A DNA stretch of 64,000 nucleotides from the NCBI RefSeq assembly GCF_003130705.1, contig NZ_CP021354.1:186001-250000 (forward strand), read 5' to 3'. The stretch's first letter is position 1, and each line of letters starts with the position of its first letter. The notes under the pieces were generated by a model, which was given only the letters and a program-made list of their open reading frames with translations, did not search any database and was not told the origin of the DNA. Source of the stretch: Rhodococcus oxybenzonivorans (GTDB lineage: Bacteria; Actinomycetota; Actinomycetes; Mycobacteriales; Mycobacteriaceae). The position numbers and the translations under genes were made by a program. Below are positions 1-11,104 of this stretch, piece by piece.

Positions 1-250
1 GGAACTTCCGATGGCGCTGCGGTTGAGAGTCCGTCGCGACCAGGTGCGGGCGACCGAGCGGGCGCTGGACGCGATCGACCTGCTCTTCAAGACGGCCGGG
101 GCCAGCTCGTTGTCTCGGGGCAACGCGATCGAACGGGCCTGGCGCGACGCTCACGCGGGCAGCGTGCATGTGGCCAACGAACCCGAACGCGCCCTTGCAC
201 TGTTCGGCAGGGGCGCGTTCGGACTTCCAGTGGAGGACAACCTCGTCTGA
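1..250 (+). CDS. C-terminal end of HsaA-like flavin-dependent monooxygenase / acyl-CoA dehydrogenase fold (partial)
   Basis: Only the last ~82 codons are present; the gene is cut by the left edge of the window and reads in the frame of position 2. The visible segment is the C-terminal four-helix part of the acyl-CoA dehydrogenase fold, with an ERAWRDAHAGSVHVANEPE stretch like the RxWRDAxAxxxHxxNDPE end of HsaA-type flavin monooxygenases (two-component hydroxylases using reduced flavin from a partner reductase). Its stop codon is directly followed by the stop codon of the opposing KstD-like gene. HsaA-type enzymes hydroxylate the phenolic A ring in steroid degradation, which suits the neighbours, but the substrate cannot be read from this fragment. 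Another member of the acyl-CoA dehydrogenase type-2 family remains possible. Confidence 0.6.
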   Translation, partial: ELPMALRLRVRRDQVRATERALDAIDLLFKTAGASSLSRGNAIERAWRDAHAGSVHVANEPERALALFGRGAFGLPVEDNLV

Positions 251-1789
251 TCAGTTCCGCATGTGTTGCACTGCCCGGTAGGAGAACACCATTGCGGTGC
301 CCAACGGGACCCCGGGACCGGGATAGAAGCGTCCGCTCAATGAGGCGCTGGTGTTCCCTGCCGCGTACAGCCCCTCGATCGGGCTGCCGTCCGCGCGAAG
401 CACGCGGGAATCGGCGTCGGTGCGGACGCCACCCTTCGTGCCGAGATCGCTGAGGATGATGCGGGCAGCGTAGAACGGCCCCTGCGCGATCGGTCCGAGC
501 GCCGGATTCGGTGGTGCATCGGCACCCGTTCCGGGCGGGCAGAAGAAGGCGTCGTAGGGATCCTCGCCGCGGTGGAACGCCTCGTCGACACCGTGCTTCG
601 CGTAGTCGTTGAACTGTTCGACGCTGCGCCGAAGCGTGTCGGACGGGACGCCGATCTTCTCTGCGAGTTCCTCGATGGTGTCGGCGGTGACCCAGGTGCC
701 CGCCTCGAGGTGCTGCTGCGCCGGAATCGACGGGATGGAGATGGCCGGCAGAACGGGGCCGCCCTCCCCGGAATCGAAGACCAGATAAGAGTTCGCACTC
801 CGGTGTTCGATCATCGCGCGGCCGAACTGGTCGTACGGCAGCGACTCGTTGAGGTACCGCTCCCCGGTGTCGTCCACCAGGATTCCGCCTCGCACACCCA
901 CCATGAAAGCGCCTGAGCCGTCCGGAAGTTCGACACCCGGGCACCACCAGGCCTCGTCGAGGAGTGCCGTGTCGGCGCCGACCTCCACGGCCGCCGTCAG
1001 CAGGTCGCCGGTGTTCGCCCCCCGCGGTCCCATGCTCCACTCGGCTCTGCCCGGTGTGCCGTTCTCGGTGCGCAGACCGGCGTTGCCCTCGATCCCTCCG
1101 GCAGCGAGGAGAACGCCGCGCCGCGCACGTATGAGGATCGGCTGCCCGGCCGCGTCGGTGGCCTCGGCACCCACGACACGACCGTCCTCGACGATCAGTG
1201 TGTGGGCCGCGGTCTCGGTGCGGAGCTCCGCATGCCCGGTTCCGTACAACGCCATCAGGAGACGCCCGATCAGCGCGCGGCCGCCGATCAGAGTTCCCTC
1301 GGGGTGCGGCTGCCCGGCGCGATCGACGTCGGCCTCCGGACGGATGACCTCACGGAGGTCACCGATCTCGTCGCCGGGCAGATCGAGAGGATTGATCGCG
1401 CGGCCGGCGTCCATGCGGCCCGGCGCCTTGTAGTAGTCGGGGAAGGGACGCCACTCGAAGTCGAGGTGCGGGTTCTGCTCGAGGAAGTCGACGACCTCAG
1501 GGGCGGTGGCGACGTACGCCTCCTGGCGTTCGACCTCGGAGTCGCCGACCACGGCGCGCAGATAGGTGCGAGCCAACTCGGTGGAGTCGCCGATGCCGGC
1601 GCGTTCCTGGACAGCTGTGCCCGGAAGCCAGACGGCGGCGCCCGAGTAGGCGGAGGTGCCGCCGAAGAGTGGAGTCTTCTCGAGGACGAGGGTGCGCAAT
1701 CCCTGCGCGGCGGCCGTATATGCGCCGGTCAGCGCGCCGCCGCCCGAGCCGACTACAAGAACGTCGCACTCCGTTGTCCAGTCCTGCAT
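251..1789 (-). CDS. KstD-family FAD-dependent dehydrogenase (3-ketosteroid delta1-dehydrogenase-like)
   Basis: 512 residues from the ATG at 1789, chosen because GGAGG lies seven bases upstream; a longer frame upstream has no flavoprotein similarity. The N-terminus carries the FAD dinucleotide fold (VVGSGGGALTGAYTAA, then a conserved acidic strand end, LEKTPLFGGTSAYSGG-type region). The C-terminus has GRFYPGPGVPLGTAM; the Tyr-Pro-Gly-Pro-Gly motif is where KstD enzymes place the tyrosine and glycine that polarise the 3-keto group. Enzymes of this family remove 1,2-hydrogens from 3-ketosteroids; related ones act on other cyclic ketones. It is divergent from a KstR-like regulator gene and lies beside steroid-type beta-oxidation genes, which supports a steroid or polycyclic substrate (inference). 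Confidence 0.8.
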   Translation of the reverse strand: MQDWTTECDVLVVGSGGGALTGAYTAAAQGLRTLVLEKTPLFGGTSAYSGAAVWLPGTAVQERAGIGDSTELARTYLRAVVGDSEVERQEAYVATAPEVVDFLEQNPHLDFEWRPFPDYYKAPGRMDAGRAINPLDLPGDEIGDLREVIRPEADVDRAGQPHPEGTLIGGRALIGRLLMALYGTGHAELRTETAAHTLIVEDGRVVGAEATDAAGQPILIRARRGVLLAAGGIEGNAGLRTENGTPGRAEWSMGPRGANTGDLLTAAVEVGADTALLDEAWWCPGVELPDGSGAFMVGVRGGILVDDTGERYLNESLPYDQFGRAMIEHRSANSYLVFDSGEGGPVLPAISIPSIPAQQHLEAGTWVTADTIEELAEKIGVPSDTLRRSVEQFNDYAKHGVDEAFHRGEDPYDAFFCPPGTGADAPPNPALGPIAQGPFYAARIILSDLGTKGGVRTDADSRVLRADGSPIEGLYAAGNTSASLSGRFYPGPGVPLGTAMVFSYRAVQHMRN

Positions 1790-1830
1790 CGTCGTGTCCT
1801 CCGTTGGGGTGGGTGATGCCTGTGGGTGTT

Positions 1831-1845
1831 GACTGACGCCCAGTC
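1831..1845. promoter_or_regulatory. Inverted repeat in divergent promoter region
   Basis: GACTG-N5-CAGTC lies in the 191-base gap between the divergent KstD-like and TetR genes. Its position suits an operator, but the arms are short and it does not match the KstR consensus. Functional role is inference. Confidence 0.3.
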
Positions 1846-1980
1846 GTGGCGTCCACGCAATCGCATTCGGGCGACGGAAGGCACCGCTGGTCCCACTCAC
1901 CGGACGCATTTCTGCGCCGTCGCGATCGAATGCCAGAATTGGGCTGGATCCGAGGCTGCTCGGGGAGAAGGGGATCGAGG

Positions 1981-2592
1981 GTGCCGAGAATCGCGGAGGT
2001 CAGGGACGCTGCCGAACCCAGTTCGGAGGAACAGCGGGCGCGCCATGTGCGCATGCTGGAGGCGGCCGCCGAGCTGGCGTCCGAGAAGGAACTAGCCCGG
2101 GTCCAGATGCACGAGGTGGCGAAGCGGGCCGGGGTCGCCATCGGCACGCTGTACCGGTACTTCCCGTCGAAGACGCACCTGTTCGTCGCGGTGATGGTCG
2201 ACCAGATCGATCAGATGGGCGCCGGATTCTCGAAGGGTGTCGCTTCGGACACCACTCCCCAGGACGCCGTCTACAACGTGCTGGTGCGGGCAACTCGTGG
2301 CCTCCTGCGCCGGCCTGCGCTGTCCACGGCAATGATTCAGTCCACCAGCACCGCGAATGTCGCCACCGTCCCGGATGCCGGGAAGGTCGACCGAGCCTTC
2401 CGCCAGATCATGCTCGATGCGGCGGGGATCGAACACCCGACCGAAGGTGATCTGACCGCGCTCCGCCTCGTGGTGCAGCTGTGGTTCGGGGTGGTCCAGT
2501 CGTGCCTCAACGGCCGGATCTCGATTCCCGACGCCGAATCGGATATTCGCAAGGGCTGCGACCTGTTGCTCGTCGGTCTCTCCCGACGCTGA
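1981..2592 (+). CDS. TetR-family transcriptional regulator, KstR-like
   Basis: 203 residues from a GTG at 1981 preceded by a purine-rich GGGGAGAAGGGG stretch; longer upstream starts would add a low-complexity leader unlike the family. The N-terminal helix-turn-helix reads RVQMHEVAKRAGVAIGTLYRYFPSKTHL split over residues ~35-65, the VAxGTLYRYFPSK signature shared with KstR. KstR-type repressors bind inverted repeats near steroid-catabolic genes and release DNA on binding CoA thioesters of steroid intermediates. It is divergent to the KstD-like gene and 170 bases upstream of the thiolase operon, whose promoter holds a near-consensus KstR-type site (2702-2715). It probably controls both (inference). 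Confidence 0.85.
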   Translation: MPRIAEVRDAAEPSSEEQRARHVRMLEAAAELASEKELARVQMHEVAKRAGVAIGTLYRYFPSKTHLFVAVMVDQIDQMGAGFSKGVASDTTPQDAVYNVLVRATRGLLRRPALSTAMIQSTSTANVATVPDAGKVDRAFRQIMLDAAGIEHPTEGDLTALRLVVQLWFGVVQSCLNGRISIPDAESDIRKGCDLLLVGLSRR

Positions 2593-2687
2593 TCGTTCTC
2601 GGCACGGGGGTCGCGCACCGCCACGCCTAACGGGGTGCAATTCATTCTCGACGTGTCTGCACGGCTAGTGCCGAGCCAGCGCATTGA

Positions 2688-3926
<1,239 letters not shown>

Positions 3927-3952
3927 CACCCGAGAAACTCGACGAGGCCGAC

Positions 3953-6142
3953 ATGACAATGGGATTGACCGAAGAAGAGCGGGACCTGCGCGACTCGGTG
4001 CGGGGATGGGCCGCTCGAACCGTGACGCCGGACGTGCTGCGGCAAGCGGTGGAAGCGAAAACCGAACAGCGACCGCTGTTCTGGAACGCGCTCGCCGGTC
4101 TGGGCGTGCTGGGGCTGCACCTGCCGGAAGAGGTGGGCGGCGCCGGGTGCGGCCTGGTGGAGCTCGCGGTGGTCGCCGAAGAGCTCGGCAGGGTTCTGGC
4201 TCCCGGACCGTTTCTGCCGACCGTGTTGACGAGTGCCGTCCTGAACGAAGGCGGCCACAGCGGCCGGCTGTCCGGGTTGGCCGACGGTTCGGTGCTGGGA
4301 GCCGTGTCCCTGCAACCGGGTTCGTTGCGGATCTCCCGCCACGGCGACGAGGTGATCCTCGACGGCGAGTCGGGGTACGTCCTCGGCGGTCAGGTGGGTG
4401 ATCTGTTCCTGCTGGCGGCGCGGGACGGCGACACGACGATGTTCGTGGTGCTGCCACGCGAGCACCTCGACGTCACCGACCTGCCGAGCCACGACGTGGT
4501 GCGCCGCAACGCCGTCGCCGCCGCACACGGCATCACCCTGGCGAAAGACGCGGTCCTGTCGATCGATTCGCGGCGCGTCCTCGATCTCGCGGCCACCCTG
4601 TTCGCCGCCGAGGCGTCGGGCATCGCCGACTGGGCCGTCGCTACCGCCGCCGACTACGCGAAGGCGCGGCAGCAGTTCGGCCGACCCATCGGCCAATTCC
4701 AGGGCGTCAAGCACCGGGTGGCCCGCATGCTCACCCTCGCCGAACAGGCCCGGGTGTGCGCTTGGGACGCCGCGCGCGCCATGAGCCCGGACACTGATCC
4801 CGCCGAGGCGTCGCTGGCCGCGGCGGTAGCCGGAGCCGCCGCACCCGAGACCGCGTTCTCGGTGACCAAGGACTGCATCCAGGTGCTCGGCGGCATCGGC
4901 TACACCTGGGAACACGACGCTCACCTGTATCTGCGACGGGCGCAGTCGTTGCGAATCCTGCTCGGGTCCACCGCGTCGTGGCGGCGTCGGGTCGCCCGCG
5001 CCACCCTCGACGGCAGCCGCCGCGTGCTCGGGATCGAACTGCCACCGGAGGCGGACCGCATCCGCGCCGATGTGCGTGCCGAGCTGACTCCGGCGGTCGG
5101 TCTGGCCGAGCAGGAGCGCAAGCGCTACCTGGCCGAAAGAGGCTATACGGCACCGCATCTCCCTGCACCGTGGGGGAGAGGCGCAGCTGCCGTCGAACAA
5201 CTCGTGATCGCCGAGGAACTCCGCGCCGCTCAGGTGAAGCCACACGACATGATCATCGGCAACTGGGTGGTCCCCACACTGATCGCACACGGCAACGAGA
5301 ACCAGGTGCAGCGATTCGTGCCACCGTCGTTGCGCGGTGAACTCGTCTGGTGCCAGTTGTTCTCGGAGCCGGGCGCCGGGTCCGACCTCGCCGGACTGAA
5401 CACCAAGGCCACCAAGGTTGACGGTGGCTGGGTGCTGCAGGGCCAGAAGGTCTGGACGTCGATGGCCCGCGACGCGCACTGGGGCATCTGCCTGGCGCGG
5501 ACGGCCCCGAATGCGCCGAAACACAAGGGACTGTCGTACTTTCTGATCGACATGAAGTCCAGCGAGGGACTCGACATCCGGCCGCTGCGGGAGATCACCG
5601 GTGAGGCGCTGTTCAACGAGGTCTTCCTCGACAACGTGTTCGTCCCGGACGAGTTGCTGGTGGGTGAACCGGGCGACGGCTGGAAGCTGGCCCGCACCAC
5701 ACTGGCCAATGAGCGGGTCTCGCTCTCGCACGACTCCTCCCTCGGATCCGGCGGCGAGGCGCTGTTGACTCTGGCCGCCGACCTGCCCGGTGGGATCGAC
5801 GACGAGCAGCTGACGGTGCTCGGCAAGGTGCTCTGCGATGCGCAATCCGGTGGCCTGATGGGACTGCGCACCACCCTGCGCTCGATCGCCGGTGGGCAGC
5901 CGGGTGCCGAGTCCTCGGTCGCGAAACTGCTCGGCGTCGAACACATCCAGCAGGTGTGGGAGGTGGCGATGGACTGGGCGGGACCACGCGCCCTGCTCGG
6001 CGAGCACGCCCGCACGTCGGACACCCAGATGTTCCTGAACGCGCAATGCATGTCGATCGCGGGCGGCACCACCAACGTCCAGCTCAACATCATCGGTGAA
6101 CGCCTCCTAGGTCTGCCCCGCGACCCCGAGCCCGGAAAGTGA
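3953..6142 (+). CDS. Two-domain acyl-CoA dehydrogenase (FadE34-like)
   Basis: 729 residues from the ATG at 3953 (GAGG eight bases upstream), about twice a normal acyl-CoA dehydrogenase. Residues ~1-330 form one dehydrogenase unit ending in [14 protein letters not shown]; it lacks the usual EPGxGSD flavin loop in its middle. Residues ~370-729 form a second unit with FSEPGAGSD and a C-terminal [19 protein letters not shown]. Fused units of this kind are known from FadE34 of mycobacteria, which replaces the heterotetrameric FadE pairs for five-carbon steroid side chains (known family role). Here it sits between thiolase and MaoC hydratase genes, so it should perform the first, alpha-beta oxidation of a bulky CoA ester (inference). 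Only one of the two flavin sites is likely to be functional. Confidence 0.87.
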   Translation: MTMGLTEEERDLRDSVRGWAARTVTPDVLRQAVEAKTEQRPLFWNALAGLGVLGLHLPEEVGGAGCGLVELAVVAEELGRVLAPGPFLPTVLTSAVLNEGGHSGRLSGLADGSVLGAVSLQPGSLRISRHGDEVILDGESGYVLGGQVGDLFLLAARDGDTTMFVVLPREHLDVTDLPSHDVVRRNAVAAAHGITLAKDAVLSIDSRRVLDLAATLFAAEASGIADWAVATAADYAKARQQFGRPIGQFQGVKHRVARMLTLAEQARVCAWDAARAMSPDTDPAEASLAAAVAGAAAPETAFSVTKDCIQVLGGIGYTWEHDAHLYLRRAQSLRILLGSTASWRRRVARATLDGSRRVLGIELPPEADRIRADVRAELTPAVGLAEQERKRYLAERGYTAPHLPAPWGRGAAAVEQLVIAEELRAAQVKPHDMIIGNWVVPTLIAHGNENQVQRFVPPSLRGELVWCQLFSEPGAGSDLAGLNTKATKVDGGWVLQGQKVWTSMARDAHWGICLARTAPNAPKHKGLSYFLIDMKSSEGLDIRPLREITGEALFNEVFLDNVFVPDELLVGEPGDGWKLARTTLANERVSLSHDSSLGSGGEALLTLAADLPGGIDDEQLTVLGKVLCDAQSGGLMGLRTTLRSIAGGQPGAESSVAKLLGVEHIQQVWEVAMDWAGPRALLGEHARTSDTQMFLNAQCMSIAGGTTNVQLNIIGERLLGLPRDPEPGK

Positions 6143-6148
6143 CCTGAC

Positions 6149-7024
6149 ATGAGTATCGATGTGAACGTCGCCTTGACCGCGGAACCGGCAGTTCGGGAGG
6201 CGTCGTGGACCGAACGCGACGTCCTGCTCTATCACCTCGGCGTCGGGGCGGGCGGCAACGCGGTGGACCCCGCCGAACTGCGGTGGGTGTACGAGAAAAA
6301 CATGCGGGTGCTGCCCACGTTCGCACTGGTGGCCGGGCAGGGTATCTCTTCGGGATCGGCGCCGAGTGCCGGGCTGACCATGCCCGGCATCGATGTGGAT
6401 CTGCGCAAGATACTGCACGGCGGGCAGACACTGATGGTGCACGCGCCGATCCCGTCCTCGGGCACCGCCCGGGTGTCCTCGCGCGTGGCCGATGTGTGGG
6501 ACAAGGGCAAGGCTGCCGTCATCGTGCTCGAGCAGACGGCCACCGACTCGGACGACGGTCACCCGTTGTGGACGACGGGGATGCAGATCTGGGCCCGTGA
6601 TGAGGGCGGGTTCGGCGGGTCCCCTGGGCCCGAGTCGGTGGCCACGCTGCCGGAGCGGAAACCCGACACGGTGCTGACGTCACGCACCGGAACGGGACAG
6701 GCGCTGCTGTACCGGCTCAGCGGCGATATGAACCCGTTGCACGCCGACCCCCAGTTCGCGTCCGCTGCAGGGTTCGACCGCCCGATCCTGCACGGGCTCG
6801 CCTCGTACGGAGTGGTGTGTAAGGCCGTCGTCGACGGGATGCTGGACGGCGACCCCACCCGAGTGCGGACGTACTCGGTGCGGTTCGCCGGCTCCCTCTA
6901 TCCGGGTGAGACGATCGATATCGCGACCTGGCGGGAGGGCGACGTGCTCACGCTGCGCGCGACGTGTCCCGAACGGAACGGACAGCCCGTCCTCACGCAC
7001 GCCACGATGGAGGTTCGCCCGTGA
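6149..7024 (+). CDS. MaoC-family (R)-specific enoyl-CoA hydratase, double hotdog
   Basis: 291 residues, ATG six bases after the dehydrogenase stop. The length fits the double-hotdog form seen in eukaryotic hydratase 2 and in mycobacterial ChsH3/Hsd4B. The C-terminal half has the hydratase-2 motif YRLSGDMNPLHADPQFA with catalytic Asp193, Asn195 and His198, followed by GFDRPILHGL. The enzyme adds water to 2-enoyl-CoA thioesters. Its position after an acyl-CoA dehydrogenase and before a thioesterase makes it the hydration step of this operon; the matching 3-hydroxyacyl-CoA dehydrogenase is not intact here (see the deleted SDR at 7682). Confidence 0.87.
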   Translation: MSIDVNVALTAEPAVREASWTERDVLLYHLGVGAGGNAVDPAELRWVYEKNMRVLPTFALVAGQGISSGSAPSAGLTMPGIDVDLRKILHGGQTLMVHAPIPSSGTARVSSRVADVWDKGKAAVIVLEQTATDSDDGHPLWTTGMQIWARDEGGFGGSPGPESVATLPERKPDTVLTSRTGTGQALLYRLSGDMNPLHADPQFASAAGFDRPILHGLASYGVVCKAVVDGMLDGDPTRVRTYSVRFAGSLYPGETIDIATWREGDVLTLRATCPERNGQPVLTHATMEVRP

Positions 7025-7671
7025 ACACCGGTACGCATCCCACCTTCGAGAACAGCACCGCGGGAACAGTGTTGACGTCTCCCTCCGACGGAGCCGCGGT
7101 CGATCGAGCCACCGAGGCGGCGCGCCGCGTGATCGACGCCCTGCTGCGCACCGACCGGGCCAACGCCAACCTCGAGCGAGTGGCCGAGGAGTTGAACAGC
7201 ATCGCCGAGCACCTCGAGGAGCACGCACCCGCGGTGGCCGAACGGCTGATCGACATGTGGAACGGGGAGGGCGTTACCCGGCACGATCCGGTGACCGGAC
7301 CGGAGAATGCGCTGGCACCACCCGTAATCCTCGAAGGCCTGGCGGACGGCTCGGTGCAGGGCACCGTCACCTTGACCATCCCGTACCAGGGTCCACCCGG
7401 GCATGTCCACGGTGGTGTCTCGGCGCTGCTGCTCGACCACGTGCTCGGTGTTGCCAACGCGTGGGGCGGAAAATCAGGCATGACAGCACAATTGAGCACG
7501 CGGTACCACCGTCCGACCCCGCTGTTCGAACCGCTCACCCTGACCGGGAAATTGATCGGCGTCGACGGGCGGAAAATCTCCACCGTGGGCGACATCAGGA
7601 CCGCGGACGGGCAAGTGTGCGTGTCGGTCGAGGGACTGTTCATCGACAAGACTGTCCCCAGGCCGCGCTGA
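7021..7671 (+). CDS. PaaI-family hotdog thioesterase
   Basis: 216 residues from a GTG at 7021 that overlaps the hydratase stop by four bases (GTGA), so translation is likely coupled. The second half holds a hotdog domain with GPPGHVHGGVSALLLDHVLG, the HGG signature of PaaI/THEM4 thioesterases. The first ~90 residues are helical and have no recognised motif. Such enzymes hydrolyse acyl-CoA thioesters and can rescue CoA from dead-end intermediates. In this operon it may free CoA when the side-chain oxidation stalls, or be the last step of a pathway that ends in a free acid (inference). Confidence 0.8.
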   Translation: MNTGTHPTFENSTAGTVLTSPSDGAAVDRATEAARRVIDALLRTDRANANLERVAEELNSIAEHLEEHAPAVAERLIDMWNGEGVTRHDPVTGPENALAPPVILEGLADGSVQGTVTLTIPYQGPPGHVHGGVSALLLDHVLGVANAWGGKSGMTAQLSTRYHRPTPLFEPLTLTGKLIGVDGRKISTVGDIRTADGQVCVSVEGLFIDKTVPRPR

Positions 7672-7681
7672 GAGGGGCAGG

Positions 7682-8020
7682 ATGCAGGACATGACCGAAG
7701 TCCTACGGTTCGAGAACAAGGTCGTGACGGGCGCTGCGCGTGGTCAGGGCCGGGCCGAGGCGGTGCGGTTCGCGCTCCTAGGTGCCGACGTCATCACCGT
7801 GCATCCGGCGGGCGTCGACACCGGCATGAAGGTCAACGACCAGCATCCGCTGATCAGCCGGTTCGCGCCCACGCTCGGACCGATTTACATGAATTCACTG
7901 CCGTACACCATCCTCGCGCCCGAGGACGTCGCAGCCGTGGTGGCGTGGGTGTGCTCCGACGAAGCGAAATACATCACCGGTGCTCAGATTCCGGCGGATC
8001 TCGGCAACCTCATTCGCTGA
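7682..8020 (+). pseudogene. Internally deleted SDR (mycofactocin-type) remnant
   Basis: 112 codons remain of a family that is usually about 270-280. The N-terminus keeps the glycine-rich TGAARGQGRAEAVRFALLG segment with the ARGQGR wording typical of mycofactocin-dependent SDRs. It then jumps directly to the C-terminal VHPAGVDTGMKVNDQH region and ends in YITGAQIPADLG. The central ~160 residues with the NAG, Ser-Tyr-Lys catalytic centre are gone, in frame, so no activity is expected. Two residues also seem missing in the first strand (KVVTGAARG). It follows the thioesterase by ten bases with a GGGGCAGG ribosome site and was probably the hydroxyacyl-CoA or alcohol dehydrogenase of the operon. 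Confidence 0.75.
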
Positions 8021-8034
8021 TCTCTATATCGTCC

Positions 8035-8075
8035 AATGCCCCAGTGGCGCAGTTCTGCTGCACCACTGGGGCATT
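8035..8075. terminator. Bidirectional terminator between convergent genes
   Basis: A perfect 13-bp arm AATGCCCCAGTGG pairs with CCACTGGGGCATT; after one mismatch the stem continues with GCAG/CTGC, giving 17 of 18 paired positions around a five-base loop. It lies between the end of the thiolase operon (8020) and the end of the opposing CoA-ligase gene (8094). Confidence 0.85.
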
Positions 8076-8093
8076 CGGCGTTCCCGAGGGGGA

Positions 8094-9755
8094 TCAGACC
8101 GCGATGTCGCGGCGCAGCATCTTCCCTGTCGCGTTGCGCGGCAGGAGGTCGGTGGTGATTCGCCAGCGGGTCGGGACCTTGAAGTACGACAGACGTTCGG
8201 CCGCGTAGTCCCGCAACTCCGCTTCGGTGGTCGTGGCACCGGGCCGTAGCACTACGACGGCCGACACCTCCTGTCCCAGATCCTCGTGCGGCGTGCCGAT
8301 CACCGCGCACTCGAGGACACCGGGATGTTCGTCGAGGCACTGTTCGATCTCGGTGGGGTAGACGTTCTCGCCGCCGCGCAGGATCAGATCGGAGCGACGT
8401 CCCGTCAGCCGGAGCCGGCCGTTCTCGACGACGCCGTAGTCACCGGTGCGCAACCACCGGCCCGGTGCGATTGCCGCGGCGGTGGCGGCCTCGTCCTCCC
8501 AGTAGCCGAGCATCACGAAGGGGCTGCGCACGCACACTTCGCCTTCGACTCCGTCCGGGAGCCACTTCCCGTACGGATCGCGGATCTCCATGCTGACCGT
8601 GATGATGGGCCTGCCCAGCGTGCCCGGGTACTGCTCGAGTTCGGGGCCGGCGGCCACGGCGATGGCCGTACTGCATTCGGTGAGACCGTAGCTGTCCACC
8701 AGCGCGTCCCGGGCGAACGGCACCTTTTCCCGCAGCCGTTCCTTGAAAGCTACCGACGACGGTGCCGACGCCAGCGAGAACGCCGTCAGCGAGGACAGGT
8801 CGTACTTCTCCAGGTTGTCGTGTTCGACCAACCTCGACGCCATGGTGGGGACCGCACCCCAGTTGGTGACCCGTTCCCGCTCGATCAGGCCGAGCACGGC
8901 GTCCACGTCGAATCCGCCCTGATGCATGACGACGGCGCCGCCGGTGGCGAGCCGCGGCACCACCAGGTTGTGCAGGCTCGCGATGTGGAACAGCGGGGAC
9001 GTCAACAGGTAGCGCCGCGGGCTCGGGACGGCCGGGTCGGCGGGAGACCCCGTGAACTCGGCGACCACCGCGTCACTGAACCGGTGGTAGTCGACTACCG
9101 CGAGGATGTTGCGCTGCGAATGTAATGCGCCCTTGGGGCGGCCGCTGGTGCCGCTCGTGTAGAGAATGGCGGCCGGATCGTCCTCGTCGACGTCCGTGTG
9201 GGGCATCGGGGCGCCCGCGTACCGGTCGAAGATCCGGGGCAGATCGTCTTCCATGGTGAGAACCGGGATTTCCGTTCCGGCTGCGGCGAGCGTCTCTGCC
9301 CGCTTCGCGTCGGCGATGACGACAGTGGGGCGGCTGTGCGTCAGCCCGTACTCGACCTCACGCGGTACCCACCAGCCGTTGAGCCCCACGCTGATGGCGC
9401 CGAGCACCTGCGTGGCCCAGAAGGCAATCACCCATTCCGGAGTGTTGGCGGCGAGGATCGCGACCCGGTCGCCCTTGCGGACACCGTGCTCATCGCGCAA
9501 CGCGGTCGCGAGTGCCGCCACCGCCGCCGCGTGCTCGGTGTACGACAGTCGACGGTCGGCGGTCACCAGGTAGTCCCGGTCCCCCCACTGCAACGAAGTG
9601 GCGAGCAGGTCGCCCACCGCCCGTCCGCGGTTCTTCATCACCGGCATGCGTGTGCCCAGTACGGGCTCCTCGACGATCTCGAACCGGCCACCGGGCCCGG
9701 TGAGGCGGGACATCACCTGATCCAGGTGCAGCTGTGGATCTGTAGGGGCAGTCAT
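8094..9755 (-). CDS. Class I adenylate-forming acyl-CoA ligase (FadD-type)
   Basis: 553 residues from the ATG at 9755 with GAAAGG upstream. It carries the AMP-binding P-loop-like motif [18 protein letters not shown] (about residue 200), the SYGLTECS adenylate motif, the LRTGDYG hinge aspartate and the C-terminal lysine segment [11 protein letters not shown]. These enzymes activate carboxylic acids to acyl-CoA through an acyl adenylate. The substrate cannot be read from sequence; the divergent reductase and the steroid-type operon downstream suggest a steroid, terpenoid or branched acid. Ends 19 bases from the strong shared terminator. Confidence 0.88.
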   Translation of the reverse strand: MTAPTDPQLHLDQVMSRLTGPGGRFEIVEEPVLGTRMPVMKNRGRAVGDLLATSLQWGDRDYLVTADRRLSYTEHAAAVAALATALRDEHGVRKGDRVAILAANTPEWVIAFWATQVLGAISVGLNGWWVPREVEYGLTHSRPTVVIADAKRAETLAAAGTEIPVLTMEDDLPRIFDRYAGAPMPHTDVDEDDPAAILYTSGTSGRPKGALHSQRNILAVVDYHRFSDAVVAEFTGSPADPAVPSPRRYLLTSPLFHIASLHNLVVPRLATGGAVVMHQGGFDVDAVLGLIERERVTNWGAVPTMASRLVEHDNLEKYDLSSLTAFSLASAPSSVAFKERLREKVPFARDALVDSYGLTECSTAIAVAAGPELEQYPGTLGRPIITVSMEIRDPYGKWLPDGVEGEVCVRSPFVMLGYWEDEAATAAAIAPGRWLRTGDYGVVENGRLRLTGRRSDLILRGGENVYPTEIEQCLDEHPGVLECAVIGTPHEDLGQEVSAVVVLRPGATTTEAELRDYAAERLSYFKVPTRWRITTDLLPRNATGKMLRRDIAV

Positions 9756-9910
9756 GGGGCCGGCCTTTCGTCCTCGGGCACTCGTACCGACACAAGATGG
9801 CACGCTGTGGCAGGGCTTCGGTTGCGGTTACCACTCACCGAGACTGGCCCGATCCGCGGTGCCTCCGCGCCGTTACGTTCGTCAGCGAATCGCAGCTGGA
9901 GGGACACCTA

Positions 9911-11104
9911 ATGACCATAGATCTCGACCCGCCCACCGTGAAGGTCGATCCACTCGGGCCGGCCAAGCTCGGGCCGATCACTCTGCGCAATCGCGTCATC
10001 AAGGCCGCGACGTACGAGGGACTCACGCCTAAGGGTCTGGTCACCGACGAACTGATCGAGTTTCATCGGCAGCCGGCGGCGGGTGGGGTCGGCATGACCA
10101 CCGTCGCCTATTGCGCCGTCGCCGCCGACGGCCGCACGGCTCCCGGCCAGATCACCTGGCGTGACGACGCGATGCCGGGACTGCGGAAGCTGACCGACGC
10201 CATCCATGCGGAGGGGGCGGCGGTGTCTGCACAGATCGGGCATGCAGGGCCGGTGGCCGGCGCCAAATACAACGGCGCCCCCGCGCTGGCGCCGAGCACC
10301 CAGTTCCGTCTGACGACGCAGACCTTGGCGCGCGCGGCAACCGTCGCCGACATCGAGCGGATCACCGCGCAGCACGTCGACGCATCGAAGCGGGCCATCG
10401 AGGCCGGCTTCGATGCGATCGAGCTGCACTTCGGGCACAACTACTTCATCAGCTCGTTCCTGAGCCCCCGGACCAATCGGCGCAAGGACCGATACGGCGG
10501 CAGCCTCGAGAACCGCGCGCGGCTCGCCCGTGAGACCGCGCGGGCTGTCCGCGACGCGGTGGGCGATCGGATCGCGATCCTCGCCAAGTTGAACATGGAC
10601 GACGGTGTGGCGGGCGGTTTCTGGGTAGACGAGGCCATCCAGGTGGCGCAGTGGCTCGAGCAGGACGGCTCGCTCGACGCACTCGAACTGACGGCGGGCA
10701 GCTCGCTGCTGAATCCGATGTACCTGTTCAAAGGTGATGCGCCGCTGCGGGAATTCGCGGCCGCCATGCCGCAACCCACCAAGCTCGGCATCCAGCTCGT
10801 CGGCAAGCATTTCCTGAGGGAGTACCCCTATCGCGACGCCTACCTGCTCGACGACGCCCGTCAGATCCGGGCGGCCGTCACCATGCCGCTGGTGCTTCTC
10901 GGCGGTATCACCGGCAAGGCGAGCATGGATCTCGCCATGGAAGAGGGCTTCCAGTTCGTGGCGATCGCGCGCGCACTGCTGCGTGAGCCCGATCTGGTCA
11001 ACCGCATCACCGCGGAGACCCACAGACCGGGACTGTGCAATCACTGCAACAAGTGCATGACGGCGATCTACGGTGGCACCCATTGCGTGCTTCGGAAGCC
11101 ATGA
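9911..11104 (+). CDS. Old yellow enzyme / 2,4-dienoyl-CoA reductase-family FMN oxidoreductase
   Basis: 397 residues from an ATG at 9911 with GGAGG nine bases upstream. The TIM-barrel FMN motif is seen as HFGHNYFISSFLSPRTNRRKD and RYGGSLENRARL (about residues 180-215). The protein stops at the end of the barrel, but its last 25 residues contain four cysteines (376, 379, 382, 392; CX2CX2CX9C), a spacing close to the 4Fe-4S ligands of dienoyl-CoA reductase and BaiCD/BaiH bile-acid reductases; those enzymes continue into FAD/NADPH domains, which are absent here. Such enzymes reduce activated C=C bonds. The stop overlaps the next CoA-ligase start (ATGA), so the two act together. Confidence 0.82.
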   Translation: MTIDLDPPTVKVDPLGPAKLGPITLRNRVIKAATYEGLTPKGLVTDELIEFHRQPAAGGVGMTTVAYCAVAADGRTAPGQITWRDDAMPGLRKLTDAIHAEGAAVSAQIGHAGPVAGAKYNGAPALAPSTQFRLTTQTLARAATVADIERITAQHVDASKRAIEAGFDAIELHFGHNYFISSFLSPRTNRRKDRYGGSLENRARLARETARAVRDAVGDRIAILAKLNMDDGVAGGFWVDEAIQVAQWLEQDGSLDALELTAGSSLLNPMYLFKGDAPLREFAAAMPQPTKLGIQLVGKHFLREYPYRDAYLLDDARQIRAAVTMPLVLLGGITGKASMDLAMEEGFQFVAIARALLREPDLVNRITAETHRPGLCNHCNKCMTAIYGGTHCVLRKP

